From NCBI GenBank assembly GCA_024305405.1, contig JAKNDB010000079.1, positions 2,470,501-2,534,500 of the forward strand: a DNA stretch of 64,000 bases, given 5' to 3'. The notes below the pieces were generated by a model. The model worked only from the letters and a program-made list of their open reading frames with translations, was not told the DNA's origin and did no database searches. The position numbers and the translations under genes were made by a program. Positions 23,922-35,880 of this stretch are shown in pieces. This stretch comes from Dirofilaria immitis. Taxonomy: Eukaryota > Nematoda > Chromadorea > Rhabditida > Onchocercidae. Each line of letters starts with the position of its first letter. The first letter of the stretch is position 1.

Positions 23922-24275
23922 CATTCGAACGGATCCAATAGACAGACAGACTCAGCATCATATTATTTTCTTCATCAATCCACCAACAGACAGACAGACA
24001 CATACACACACACACACATATACACACATATATATGTACATATTTATAGACAGACACTCATTTATAGACGGACAGACATATACATACATGATAATATCCA
24101 TTCGAATGGGTCCAATAGACGATCTCAACACGACAGATTATTTTCTTCATCGACCGACCGACCGACCGACCAACCGACCAACCGACCGGCCGACCGACCA
24201 ACCGACAGACAGACAAACATACACACATGAATACATACACATATACGTAGGCAGACAGACAGATAGATACAAATA
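23922..24275. repeat. Composite GACA/GACC/CA microsatellite
   Basis: GACA tetranucleotides, CA dinucleotides and a GACC/GACCAACC block (24149-24200). A non-repetitive core of about 55 bp beginning CATTCGAA and containing TCCAATAGAC occurs at 23922 and, diverged, at 24099 (offset 177). Confidence 0.9.
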
Positions 24276-25266
24276 TATACGAATACGTGGAAGAAAGGAT
24301 GAAAGAGAAGAGAAGTGTGATAATATAGTTACAACTATAGATGATAGGTAAGACGATAATAAAAGAGTTTGTATTTTGAAGAGAGTCAGAGCAGCGTGAT
24401 CAATAAAACGGAATGCTCCATTCGCCTAAGTATGCGCGCTGCATCAGAAATTCATTGTATTGGACTGCAGAATTGAATCCTCGGTACACAACGAATAAGT
24501 CGGGAAAGCGGAGGAATAGTTCGAGAGTAATCTCTGAGATGTCTTGAAGACAATAAGGTCGGACAATAATGAAAACAATAACATAAGAGAAAATCGTATA
24601 TCTTCCTGTGTTTGCAAGTCATTGGAATCTGAGGATAACTCTCAATACACCAGTAATATTCCTAATTATCGAATACATCAATATATCTTACTCCTATGAA
24701 TCATGAAGCAAAGCTGATCGCGAAAATATTTTTGATAGGATGTCATAAATCCAGGTCAAACTTTCAGGTTAAATATACCGAGATGGAAGCCATTTCATAA
24801 TCAGCCTTTTTGTAATAATATATCACAAAGTTAACGTAAGTGACATTCCATCACGTAACCTGAAATGTGCTTACTTTTTGGATATAAAACCTGAAATATC
24901 CTCACACGTATCGTTATTCAATCTATAATTGATTGATATTTTTGTATAATGCTCATTGAATAAACTCCCCAGCATTGCTTGAGATAAAAACGGTCGGAAT
25001 GGGTCGAGAAGCTCCTCGATGTTAGTAATCGAGAATTACTGGCATCCTTCGTTTATTTATTTATGCATATATATTCATGACTCATGGTTACATATAAAAT
25101 GTAGCAATAATTGACGTTAAATGAAGAAGTCGCGTACGTGAATAGTTATGCATTTATGCATTTATCCTAAGCGCACTATGAACTAATAACGAAGAAATTA
25201 TCAAGTGCTAGCTGATCGTTGTGACATATCAATTTGTCTCTTCTCTTTAGTGAGGATAGAATAAGA

Positions 25267-25404
25267 ATGGATCAAGTGATCGATGATCATCGTTGTTCAC
25301 GTAATCAAATAATCGATGGTCATCATCCTTCACGTCATCAAATGATCGATAGTCACCGTCCTTCACGTAATCATATAACTAACACTTCCATATTATGGTA
25401 CTGA
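25267..25404 (+). repeat. 33-nt minisatellite, three units
   Basis: Three diverged copies of a 33-nt unit at 25273-25305, 25306-25338 and 25339-25371. The period is divisible by three and the plus frame is open from ATG 25267 to TGA 25402-25404 (45 residues), giving 11-residue repeats of the type Q-x-I-D-x-H-x-x-S-R-N/H. No splice signals or family support a gene. I treat it as a repeat with an incidental frame. Confidence 0.7.
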
Positions 25405-26013
25405 TAATGTTATCCTTTTAGCAACAGAATTGAATAGTAATGAAAATAAGGGTATTCACGCTATTCACGTGAATATCTGTTTAATAAGAAATGGTTAGAA
25501 ATTTATCGAACGTAATTTGTTTAATCTAAGTATAATGATCGATGTTCATACGAATGATAAATTCATATTAATTTTGTCATTTACCATTTGATAATATCAC
25601 TATGATAGAATTTTCTTGGCCAAATTTAAGAAATAAATGCCAAGACTATTTTTGTTTTCAGTCTCTTTGCCAATCTAATTGCTTTTATATATATATTGAG
25701 AAAATTTATAAATATAAGTAAAAATAAATCACATTTAGTCTAATTAATATCTGCCCACACGGAAAAGTTAATAAATTACTATGTGATAATGATAATTTAA
25801 GGGAAGTGATAATTGAGCATAATTGTTTACATAAACAAACAAGCGGAAAATCCATTAGAACATTTATTTTTTCTTAATTGAAAGTTTATTCTTTATACAA
25901 GAGATTTTATACATTTTATATTATCAGTTCATATTTTATCATCAATTGACAAAAGTTTATCAAATTGTTAAAATTTCAAAAATTAACAAAACCTAAAAGA
26001 TATAATGTAAAAA

Positions 26014-26131
26014 ATACATACACATATATATGCACACACACACACACATACACACACACATACACACACACACATACACACACACATACACACACATATA
26101 CACACACATACATACACATACACATACACAC
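26014..26131. repeat. (CA)n microsatellite
   Basis: Long CA/TA dinucleotide tract with regular CATACA interruptions. Confidence 0.95.
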
Positions 26132-28400
26132 GGAATCTATGTGATCAGGTTGGTAAAATCGATGATGTGATTTGATGAATTTTATTCTTCGAACGATCCT
26201 TAGTCGGAAGAATTTGATTGAAATTTTTGATCGATTAATTCATTAAAATATTCAATCTTTTACATTTCTATGAATAGTATCATTGGAGATATTCCTGAAA
26301 GCAAAGTTTGACAAATTTTCGAGATTCATATTACCTATGAACTCAAACTAATTATTCTTTCATTTTAGTGTGATCTTCAGATTATGGCATATTATAAAAC
26401 GATTGAAGTTACATTGGCCAATGGGCTATGAAACTTTTTACATTGGCCAGTAGGCTGTGCAATTTTCATTGTTTTGGCTCAATTGTTGCTATTGACTGAA
26501 AGTTCAATTCAACATTTTTGATTATAAACATTCCAATTTCGATTACTTTAAATAAATGTAAGATACTTGGCTAAATGTACTTTTACAGAAGAGAAGATAA
26601 GAATAGAACGATTGATATTAGCAATAACATTAAGATATCATTCCAAAACTTTTTAATAATCATCAACTAATGTTTAATTAATGACTATTTTTAGTAATGA
26701 TTGTATAACTACTGAAAGGCTAATAGGAAATAAAAGCTTGGCTGTTGGAAAGGCTAAGAGGAAATAGAAAACTTGGCCATTTAAGAACTAGAAGAAAAAA
26801 GATTTGAGAGTATCGCTGATGCTCATTTATTTAACTCGACCAATATTCTGTTTAAATATGAATTAGCATATGAATTCTTGCAAGCATATTGTTCATTTCT
26901 AATCTGAGCCATGGAGAAGTAAATGATAAGAAGAATTGGATGAATATTATCACTTGTCTAGGCTCTTTTGTAACAAAATGAATAGGCCAAATAGTTGAAA
27001 TCATTCAGTTCTTAATTTCTTTTTTGATCAAATGGCTTTTTCCCGATATTGTTTGAAAATTTCTACCATTTGATAAATTTTTAAAAATTTTTATTTGATT
27101 TGTTTTACAGATAACAATAATAATTATAAGAATTTATTGATCGCCGATCGACTAATAACAGCGGTTAATAATCTATAATATGATAATCCAATAACAAAAA
27201 TTTCTTCTTGATTATTCTGATTGGGATAATCATTTTTAGATTTCGCTTCAATCTCGGATAATTAAATCTCAATCTTGGCTAATTAAATCACTGACTTGCA
27301 AATATATCAGTTTTTTTGAAAATAATAATGAATATTTGCAATTAGTGCTTGCGAGAAAATTAATTTTACATGAATCAATTACTTCTCGAGGATAAACCTG
27401 TTATTTTTCTCGGCAAAATTAAATCAGAAAAAATGAATTGAATTTCACAACTACATCGAAAGATGATGAAAGCATTCGAGAAGCATTCGAGAATAGCTTT
27501 TATAAAAAGTTTTCAATTACATTAAGGCTCATTTTTCCGTTTTTTTTTTTTTTTTTTTATCTTTGTTGTCTAATTTGATTAACTCATTTTATTGATGGAT
27601 ACTATTTGAGATACTATATTAAAAATTTTTAGAAAAAAATATTTGCCATTTATTCTATCAAAATTGTTTATTGTTGCAAAGCTAATATAGCTTAAAATGT
27701 GATATAGATAATTATAATTTTTTTTTATTCTTAACATTTAGCTAGTCAGGATTTGTTCCGCTTTAGCCAAGCAATGACTTTTGAGAATAGATATTGCAGA
27801 TCGCAAATAAATAGCTGCCTATTAGGCTTTGCTCGTCTGTTACAGGCTTGACACAAAGCATTAATAAAGAAAAAATCCTTATGCTAATGTATGACACATA
27901 GAAGAGCGGTAAATATGTAAACTTATAAAATTAGGCCTAAGAAGGATAAACAGCGAGGAGGAATTCAAGCCTAGAAATGCTCACTTTTTTTTAATGGATT
28001 CTTCATGACAATTTCCCATACAACTAACACTATAAGTATAAGTCAAAAAATTCTAATCATCAAATGTGTGCCATAGCACTAAAAATATCCAAAGTTAAGA
28101 AGCTAATTCGAAACGATTTCGCTGTTAAATGATAGCTGCCGAAACTTCGCCTTCTGTTGATAAGTTCAAAAATTCCGTAAATTCATAATAGCAATAAAAA
28201 TGTGATTAATATGGGTTTAATCAAATAAATGATTATACAAGAAAAAGAAGATAAGGAAATTAAAGACTAACAATACCGAATTATACTTCCTGATGAAATT
28301 TGAACCATCAACTATTTGTCTATCATTCCACTCAACTACAATTAAATTAATTAACCCACTATACTAGTATATGGTAATGACAAATAATCCTCATAACAAG

Positions 28401-28403
28401 GCT

Positions 28404-28470
<67 letters not shown>

Positions 28471-28474
28471 AGCG
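28401..28474 (+). tRNA. tRNA-Asn (anticodon GTT)
   Basis: A 74-nt cloverleaf. The 7-bp acceptor GCTTCCG pairs with CGGGAGC (one T-G wobble); the D-arm is GCGCAATCGGTTAGCGC. Anticodon stem TTCGG/CCGAA encloses loop CTGTTAA with GTT at 28435-28437, and the T-arm is GGTGG-TTCAAGC-CCACC. A-box and B-box promoter sequences lie within the gene, and the discriminator base is G. No CCA is encoded, as expected for a eukaryotic nuclear tRNA. A T4 tract 14 bases downstream can end Pol III transcription. Confidence 0.98.
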
Positions 28475-28487
28475 AATTTACCCCTAC

Positions 28488-28491
28488 TTTT
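28488..28491 (+). terminator. Pol III T-run terminator of tRNA-Asn
   Basis: TTTT begins 14 nt after the mature 3' end of the tRNA, the minimal RNA polymerase III stop signal. Confidence 0.75.
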
Positions 28492-28539
28492 CCAAACAAA
28501 TTCAGGAGATCATCATTTGTATTAGAGACTTTTTCAGTA

Positions 28540-28605
28540 CAGTACGATAATAATTGCAATGAAGCAATCGATCAGTACGATAATAACTGCAATGAAGTAA
28601 TCGAT
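28540..28605. repeat. 33-bp tandem duplication next to tRNA-Asn
   Basis: The unit CAGTACGATAATAA... occurs at 28540-28572 and 28573-28605 with two differences. It begins about 50 bp after the tRNA terminator. Confidence 0.9.
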
Positions 28606-30645
28606 ATGTGCCAAGCAATATTTTAGTATGCAAAACTTTATATGAATGCCAAGTAGAGACAGCTCTCCTTTAAATAAAAATTATATTTCCCATTGCATTA
28701 TTTATACTTTGATATGTACTATCAAAGAATTCTCGACATATATTTCAGGTTACGAAAAGGAAAGCCTAGAAAACAATACATGTAGTTAATGATGATCAGA
28801 AAGGCGAATTAACAATAATTGAGATACTGATACTTTTGAGGAATGAAGCACATTGTAGATCAATTCCAAGAAATAGAGGGTATTGTAAGATCAGGTATTG
28901 GTATTCAATAAGATCTATCATTTATCTGCTAAGAAAGCATGGGTCATAACGAAGATACATATATAGTTTGCAAGTTATCAGCAATCTTTTGAATTTTTCA
29001 TCAATTATGCATATTAATCACAAAACAATTTTAAAAAATTTTAAAATGGATCAAAGAAGCCATGAATTCATGCCATGAAGGAAATGTTGAATAAAAACTA
29101 GTGCTAAACGATCACTCCGTGTCTTCCCTTATTTTTTCGAATTCTGATATTTCTGAATTCCAGCAAATTATGCTCGATTCGACACAAAAACGCTGATAAA
29201 TATCAAGTTATCTAAAAAATTGTATTGCATAAATCTGTATAGCATAATCTTTTATAATCTCGTAGGAACTATTTACAATACAGATCTTCAATAAACAAAA
29301 CAATATAAGTACATAAAAGATTGCTTGAAAAACATAAATATAATCAAAATTTACAAGAATAGGCATCTTTTGGGGATAAAATAAATAAGCGAACTATTGA
29401 AGACATGTCTAATTCTCAGATTAAATGTCAGCAAAATCAATGGTTAAAAATTAGAAAACTTTAATTTGAGCGATTTTCAAAAATTTATCAAACTAACAAT
29501 TTTGATTGTCAGAATTCATCACCTCATAAGTTCATATCAGCTTGCATCCATCGAACAAAATGTCATCTACTTTTTGGAAACTTAAGCCTCATAACATTGC
29601 CAATGGCGAAAATGAGAGCTAGTTGGTGGGAAAAAAGGGATTGTTAAATAGCACCACACATGGCAGTTTGCGCAAAACAATCCAACTATAAATCCATTAT
29701 GAAGTAACAAAGAAGGATTCAATTGCAGACCTGTGTGTAAATACATAGATCTATAGAGAATATCGAAAACACTATCAGTCAACATATACATTTCGCATAC
29801 TCATAGAATAGAGGTATCAAAATGGTGACAAAAACATCGCATCAATAGCTCTTTCATCAATTAATACAAGTTTTGCGGATAAAACATAAATAACAAACAA
29901 AAATACGGACTAAAATAAGTGCATTTATGAACAAAATTATTTGCAGCACTATTCAGAATATGTCACATCATTTGCTAATGTTAACATTTCCTTTAAAAAA
30001 TTTAACTGTAAATAGAAATCAGAAACTTGAAATTTTCGGACGATTCTTTGCAATTATTCTTGATTTCAAAGACAACAAAAAGAAATAAACAGTAATATCA
30101 AGAATCATCTTAATACTTAGCTTCGTACAATTAGCTAGAAATTAATGGAAAACTGAATAGCTACAGTCCTAATTCATCAGATTTAAAGGTACTTCGTGCT
30201 AAAACAACTCAAAGACATGTATGTTTGTAATTGCTTATAATTATATCACAACAAATGAAGAGACAGTTTAAGTCATAATCCTAAAATTATAGTCTCTTTT
30301 ATCAAACAGAGTTTCTAGAAAAGCTGATGAAATTTAAGGGATGTAAGCTTTAATGTTGCAATATTCTGTTATTAAGAACTCTTACTCTAATCGAATCTAA
30401 CTAACAAAGACATTTTAATAGCACCACCTAAAGTCATTGGAACTCATCTTAATCTACCAGCAGAATAAAACAAATAAATAACTCAATATGTTCTGCATCC
30501 TCAGATGGTAATCTCTTGCCGCAAACCAAATATATAGAAGAGATTTATAGATGCTAATTATCCAATAATTCCAGTAATCAATTTTATGAGGGGCTATTAA
30601 TGAAGAAGAATAAAATCGCCTTTTTTTCTCTCGAGATTTGAAAGC

Positions 30646-30651
30646 TTTATT
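30646..30651 (-). promoter_or_regulatory. Polyadenylation signal of WDTC1
   Basis: AATAAA on the minus strand, 43-48 nt after the WDTC1 stop codon, the only such hexamer close to the stop. Use as the cleavage signal is inferred. Confidence 0.6.
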
Positions 30652-30693
30652 ATGCTTTAAAATCATGAAAAGCAAAAAATCAAATGATCGGTT

Positions 30694-33600
30694 CTAACTT
30701 GCATTACAGCCAACTCGTCTTCCACGTTCAGCATCATCGTCATCACCACCCTGCACAGCTAGTCCTATAGATGCAACTACCATATCAAATATACCTGTAT
30801 GCATTCGCTTCTGATTCGTTGCCGAAAGAGCCGTAAGACGGTGTAATTCGCGCCCTGCTTCTCTGTTGTCCTGTAAAAAGAAGGGTAAGTTTAATCTACG
30901 AAAAAAGCTAACGATAGAAGTTGAATCGTCAATAACTATACCATAGCAGAATATTTTCAGTAAGAATTACACAGTGCCGTCGTGAAAAAAATTTTAACAT
31001 TAAAGACATACCACTAAAATAAAAAATCTCTTATATCACTGATCTTAAAAGAGCTAAATCAGAATGTGTTTCATTAAAACTTAAATTTAAAGTACTTTTC
31101 TTGCTATTTTGTGAATGAAATTAATGGATTTATTACTTTCTATATAGCGCATTTATTTAAGATTTTTACTGATAAATTCCATGATCGACCTTTAAAAAAT
31201 GATTAAATAACAGTGCATCTAAAATTAACAACAGACGGTAGTTCCGAATACTTCAGAAGCTTTCAATTAATTCAAAAAATTTCTACATATGTTATGCAAA
31301 AGCGAACTTTTCGCAAATCTTCATCAAGTGGCTGCCAAAACCGAATAACATGTTCGATTCCAGAAGTTGCAAGTAATAAAGTTGATGGATGTGGTTGTAC
31401 GCAATTCAGAATATTCATATCTGCTTCAAATCCTTTTATCAAAGCACCCGATTTTCTCTCCCAGATCAGTAATGAACCACAATCACTACCCGCCGCAATA
31501 TACTCATCCCTACCACCAAACCAAACAGCCTCCTAAAATCAAATTTTGATAGTTTATGAATATAATCAAAATTATAAACTGAAAAAATAACAAAAGCCGT
31601 CTTCTTAATATTTTTTAAAAACAAGAAAAAAATTCATAGAAAATCCTCTATATAGCATACTTTTATATCTGTATTGGTATTACAATGTCCACATAACCGT
31701 TGAACATAATCTGAACAACCATTTGAAGTCCAAATTTTCTGTCCTACAGGATCAGTTCGTAACACGGCATCTAGTCTATCACAAGAATGGTCATCCGGAA
31801 ATCGTTCCTAGAAAAGATTTTTCCGAAATTCCAAAAGTCTAAAAACTAGGAAACAAGATTCCCATAGCAGTGTTCGATATAACTCTATAAATTTATAACT
31901 GATATTAAATGCTAACGCAAGAATGAAGCGCACATTATATCGTAATTAACAGATTTGGTTTCTTAAAAAGTTGCTTGAGCCAATATTAGCGAGAATGACT
32001 AGCTTAAATTAAAGCCAATATTTTTATCAAATTAAAATAGAATTTTTCTCATAATTTACATCCACAATCAATATTTATATCTAGTAATTGACCTGAACAA
32101 TTTTTAGAACTTTTCCCCTACATTCCATTTTTTTACTTCGATTAACAATTTAATAATTTAACGAATCAGAAACTAATGGATTTAAACTGTTGTATAACTT
32201 CCAAAAATGAACCTTGAAAAGCCTTGAAATTTTCCTCGCCACATCATATTGCTTCAATTCAATTAAGGCTTTAATAATCCGATAATGTACTTTGCTATTT
32301 CTTGGTTCAATTTTCAATGCTCGTATTAGATCCAGTAGTGCGGCATACGCGTCACCATCCCACAATCTTCGCAAATAGCTTGCTCCACGATTTGCTAATA
32401 GCAAACATAAATCCATCGAATGAGGATGCCCACGTGATGGATCGCGCCTAAAAGGATTCGCTGACAAAAATTTTACCGCTGGAATTGTGAAAAATTTCTT
32501 TCCCGGTCCTAAAGAAAAATTCATGAAAACATTCCCTCATTTATTTAAAAGAAATCCCAGTGATTAGTCAATTACCACATTCTTTTTCAAAATAAATTTC
32601 ATCGTCTATCTCCGCAGCTTCCAGATGAAAATTTTTTCTAAATAAAGCTGAAACCTAAAAAGTTCAACTTAAAATTTCTTGAAATAACTTGATATGCAAA
32701 TTTCCCTGCCTTTACAAAAATCCATTAGAAAGCCAACGCATCAAATTCTAACATGCATTAAATTTAATAAATTTGAGCCGAGAAGCTTACCCGCATAATT
32801 TCTCACAGTCCAGAATTGTTCGACTATAGGTATTGATTGCATCAGTATACTCCTTATTATTGAAGTGAATTTTTGCTAGTTCACGCTCTGCTCTAAAAAC
32901 TTCTGTTGTTGTTTTATCAAAACCAGGAAAACCGCCGATATCCAATAAATTTCGAACAGGATCATCGATGAAACCATTAAGTGACTGCAAAGCATCTGGT
33001 TCATGTGCCCTGAGAAAATAAAATGTAAAAATTCGAAAAAATGAATATTTTGCTTTTTCAAAATTATAAATTTCATTTAAATCATTCGTTTTTAATTGAT
33101 TTCAAATTACCACCTCATTATATTTGAGCAAATATGGCGAATAATTCAATTATATTGAATATACTTGACTTATGCGGGATTTTATAGTGTTGATTTATTA
33201 ATATGTCCATTATTTATCACCTCTTTCTAGTTCTCGTTCAATTTTTAGTGTTCAGAAATCTTTGTTAAATAATAATCAACTATATAATTGATTGAATTCG
33301 TCAATTACAAAGAAATGTATATTTCAAAATACATGTAGACAGCTCCAATTAAAAATTAAATTTAGAAGAATTTTAATCTGAAATTATATAAAATAAGGAA
33401 TTACCGATCAAAAACATTAAATATATAAATTTGTTCGCCACCGATATTAACGATGAGTTCATTGCCTAAAGAATTGAAACCAACATGGGTCACTGATAGT
33501 GTCCTAAACGCATGCCGCGCGGATGAATCAGAGATTGGAATGTGACCTGGAAGAAAACTACTTATCATTAAGATGGAAAGAGAAGAGACAAAAACAAAAT

Positions 33601-35880
33601 CGATGTAGTACTTTATTATTATGCAGAGGAATCGAATCTGACATGAGTCAGATAATTATTTTGTAGTATAAACAATATGCTCCTGATGGGATTCAGATTG
33701 ACATTAATCTCCTAAACAATAAATAATATAAAATCGCTTAAAATTCATGAACAAATCAAAAGTACGATAAAGACATTATGGCAAAAGCAAATACCTGGAA
33801 TAACAGTAAATAATGGTTCTGAAATATTCCGTCGGTCATAAAGAGGAACAGGAGCTTCATTTAATGCAACTGCAATCATTTCTGGACGATTTTCATTTAT
33901 TGCCAATGACTTACATTCTTTTTGATCAAATTTGATCAGACTTGTACCCTTAGCGGTGCGAATATCATACTGCCTATAATTTTAAAGTTCCACAGATTAA
34001 CTTTCAATAAGTTCCGCATTAAAAGTTCCAGTCAAGATTTTACATTCAAACATCACTCGTGTAAAAGTAATTCCATTTTAAACACTTCAACTCTTTTGCA
34101 CCAGAAAAAGAACTAAACATTTTAACTACAGTACTTTTCCCATTAAAATTCGTGAATTATTAGAACAACCACAGCGAGCTATTTTTACATTTTTTTCTTT
34201 GAATCGTTCACTTCAGCATTTTCCTGAATCATTATATGTCCTAATACTAATTATCCAGAAAGAATTATATTGAAAATAGTTCCATTTAATTGATCAACTA
34301 AAGATTGTTAATATTTGCTTATATATTTTTGTAACATTGAAAAAATTTCAAGATCCTTATTTTTAGGAATTGTCATCGTAGGATGCCGTAAGCGAACATT
34401 TGAATATTTACTTGATATAGCCATCTTCTGCTGCAGACCAAAATAAATATGGATCAGCGCGCGTTATAGCCAAACGCTTTACACGACCTCCGGACCACCA
34501 TACATAAGGCACATCAGAGCGAACAATCGAATGCATTCTTACATTATTATCACCTGGAATATACAACCAATGATTTTTGTACGAAAATTTTAAATAAAAA
34601 CAATAATTCCATTTTAAATCTCGACTTTTAACGACTGTTTAGTTTCTATAAAATTTTGTACATTCATGTCACATCATATGTGTTGTGATATTTTTGCTAT
34701 TCTCAAACCAATCTTATTTAATTATTAGACTTAAATTTCAAATATAATTAGGACTTCTATCTTCTATTTTTTCGAACGACGAAAAACGAAGCTTAAAAAA
34801 TCACCAAAAATAGTATCGTAAGACATGTTCATTGATATTTCAAAAAGAAAGAAAGAGCGGTGAAATATAAATATGGGGTAAGGAGAACCCGCCCTCCCAA
34901 AAGAAAAAAAAAGAAGTGTCTATGAGATGATGAAAAATGACGTGAGAGAAGACTTGTAACAGTTCGAACAATTCAATACATGATTGTTTGAAAAAGTTCA
35001 CATAATTAGCATTGTTAGCGATACTGATGAACTAAATAAATAGTTATTAAATATTGATTACCTGCGGCACTTATCAGTAAATCGTCGCTTCCACTCGGTA
35101 AAAATTGAACTGAAAATATATTGTTCATATGTCCCGATCTGATGCAATGCAACGCTTTACCTTCAGCATTCCATAAACGAATTTGCATATCATCTGAGCC
35201 ACTTGCTAATAAGCTGCAACAAACATGATCATAATTTCTTTCCATTTTTGTAAATCACTTTCAAAAATGAATATAGTTAAATAACAAACTCAACGATTAA
35301 CCTTCCTGAAGTGTTCCACTGTAAGCAATTTACACATCCTTCATGACCCTGCAACTAATAAAAAATTTTTCGAAAATAAATTGGAGCATTTCTGCATCGT
35401 TTGTTGATATCTTGTAAAATAGCCTGACATACTTGAACTTTATACCTATTTATTTTGCATATTTATCATTTCCAAAGAACGGTAACATCAAATTCGTTAA
35501 ATATCCAATTTCAAATGATGTATTACCACCAACTGAGATTGATATTCAATTCAAAATATTTCTGCTTTTACAAACAATATCAATGTGAGCGACAATCATG
35601 ATTTTTGTACAACTTAGTCGAACAATTTTCAAAATAGGCCATACATTCTTATTATAGGATCAAAAAACAAAAATAAATCAAAAAAGAAAAAAGATTAAAA
35701 GTAAGCACTAACTTTCAGTGTTTTACTATGACCAAAGCGATCCAAAAATTCCGCGTACCCATTGCATTTCTTTGAAAATTTATGGGTCTTGAATGTAATT
35801 CACGATAATGAAGATTTTCTTCCAAATGTTGAGCGATCATTGTTATTCTATTTTTCAAATAATCTAATAATTTAACAAAC
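30694..35880 (-). CDS. WDTC1: WD40 and TPR repeat protein (WDTC1/adipose family)
   Basis: Family members are DDB1-CUL4 substrate receptors linked to fat storage (adipose in fly, ADP-1 in worm). Exons: 35880-35713, 35348-35302, 35213-35062, 34553-34412, 33973-33795, 33546-33405, 33009-32791, 32637-32576, 32508-32213, 31807-31661, 31532-31308, 30870-30694. All exon phases join. Landmarks in order: GHEGCVNCLQW and LLASGSDDMQIRLW (WD40), FWSAAEDG, the QYDIR WD motif, INIGG-type motif NIGGEQIYIF, a TPR segment near exon 32508-32213 (NRGASYLRRLWDGDAYAALL), the Cys/His motif CGHCNTNTDIK, then C-terminal WD repeats (AAGSDCGSLLIWE, LLATSGIEHVIRFW). From ATG 35840 the protein is about 638 residues, close to the vertebrate length. 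The first exon needs one added base in the A5 run at 35744-35748 to link NAMGTRNF to LDRFGHSKTLK. Frame is also open upstream of 35840, so a further 5' exon is possible. Confidence 0.95.

Larger units (their letters stand above)
22259..28400. other. Gene-free, repeat-rich stretch
   Basis: About 6 kb without a supportable exon on either strand. It contains a trinucleotide tract (23428-23511), a composite GACA/GACC/CA microsatellite with a duplicated unit (23922-24275), a 33-nt minisatellite (25273-25371), a long CA tract (26014-26131) and a T run (27539-27559). Open frames here follow the repeats. Confidence 0.65.
28475..30645. other. Gene-free stretch between tRNA-Asn and WDTC1
   Basis: Apart from the T4 tract and a 33-bp tandem duplication at 28540-28605, no exon is supported. 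The part near 30.6 kb lies downstream of WDTC1 (minus strand). A minus-strand open frame at 29791-29582 shows no family or splice support. Confidence 0.6.

Noticed and set aside
23890..24351. 153-residue plus-strand open frame rich in DRPTDRQT
   Set aside because: It is a direct translation of the GACA/GACC/CA microsatellite, with no splice or family support.
28359..28559. Minus-strand open frame containing GLEPPTFRLTAERANRLRHGS-like sequence
   Set aside because: It is the antisense translation of the tRNA-Asn gene, a well-known spurious protein in databases.
29582..29791. 69-residue minus-strand open frame downstream of WDTC1
   Set aside because: No domain or splice signals; it lies past the WDTC1 polyadenylation signal and looks like spacer.
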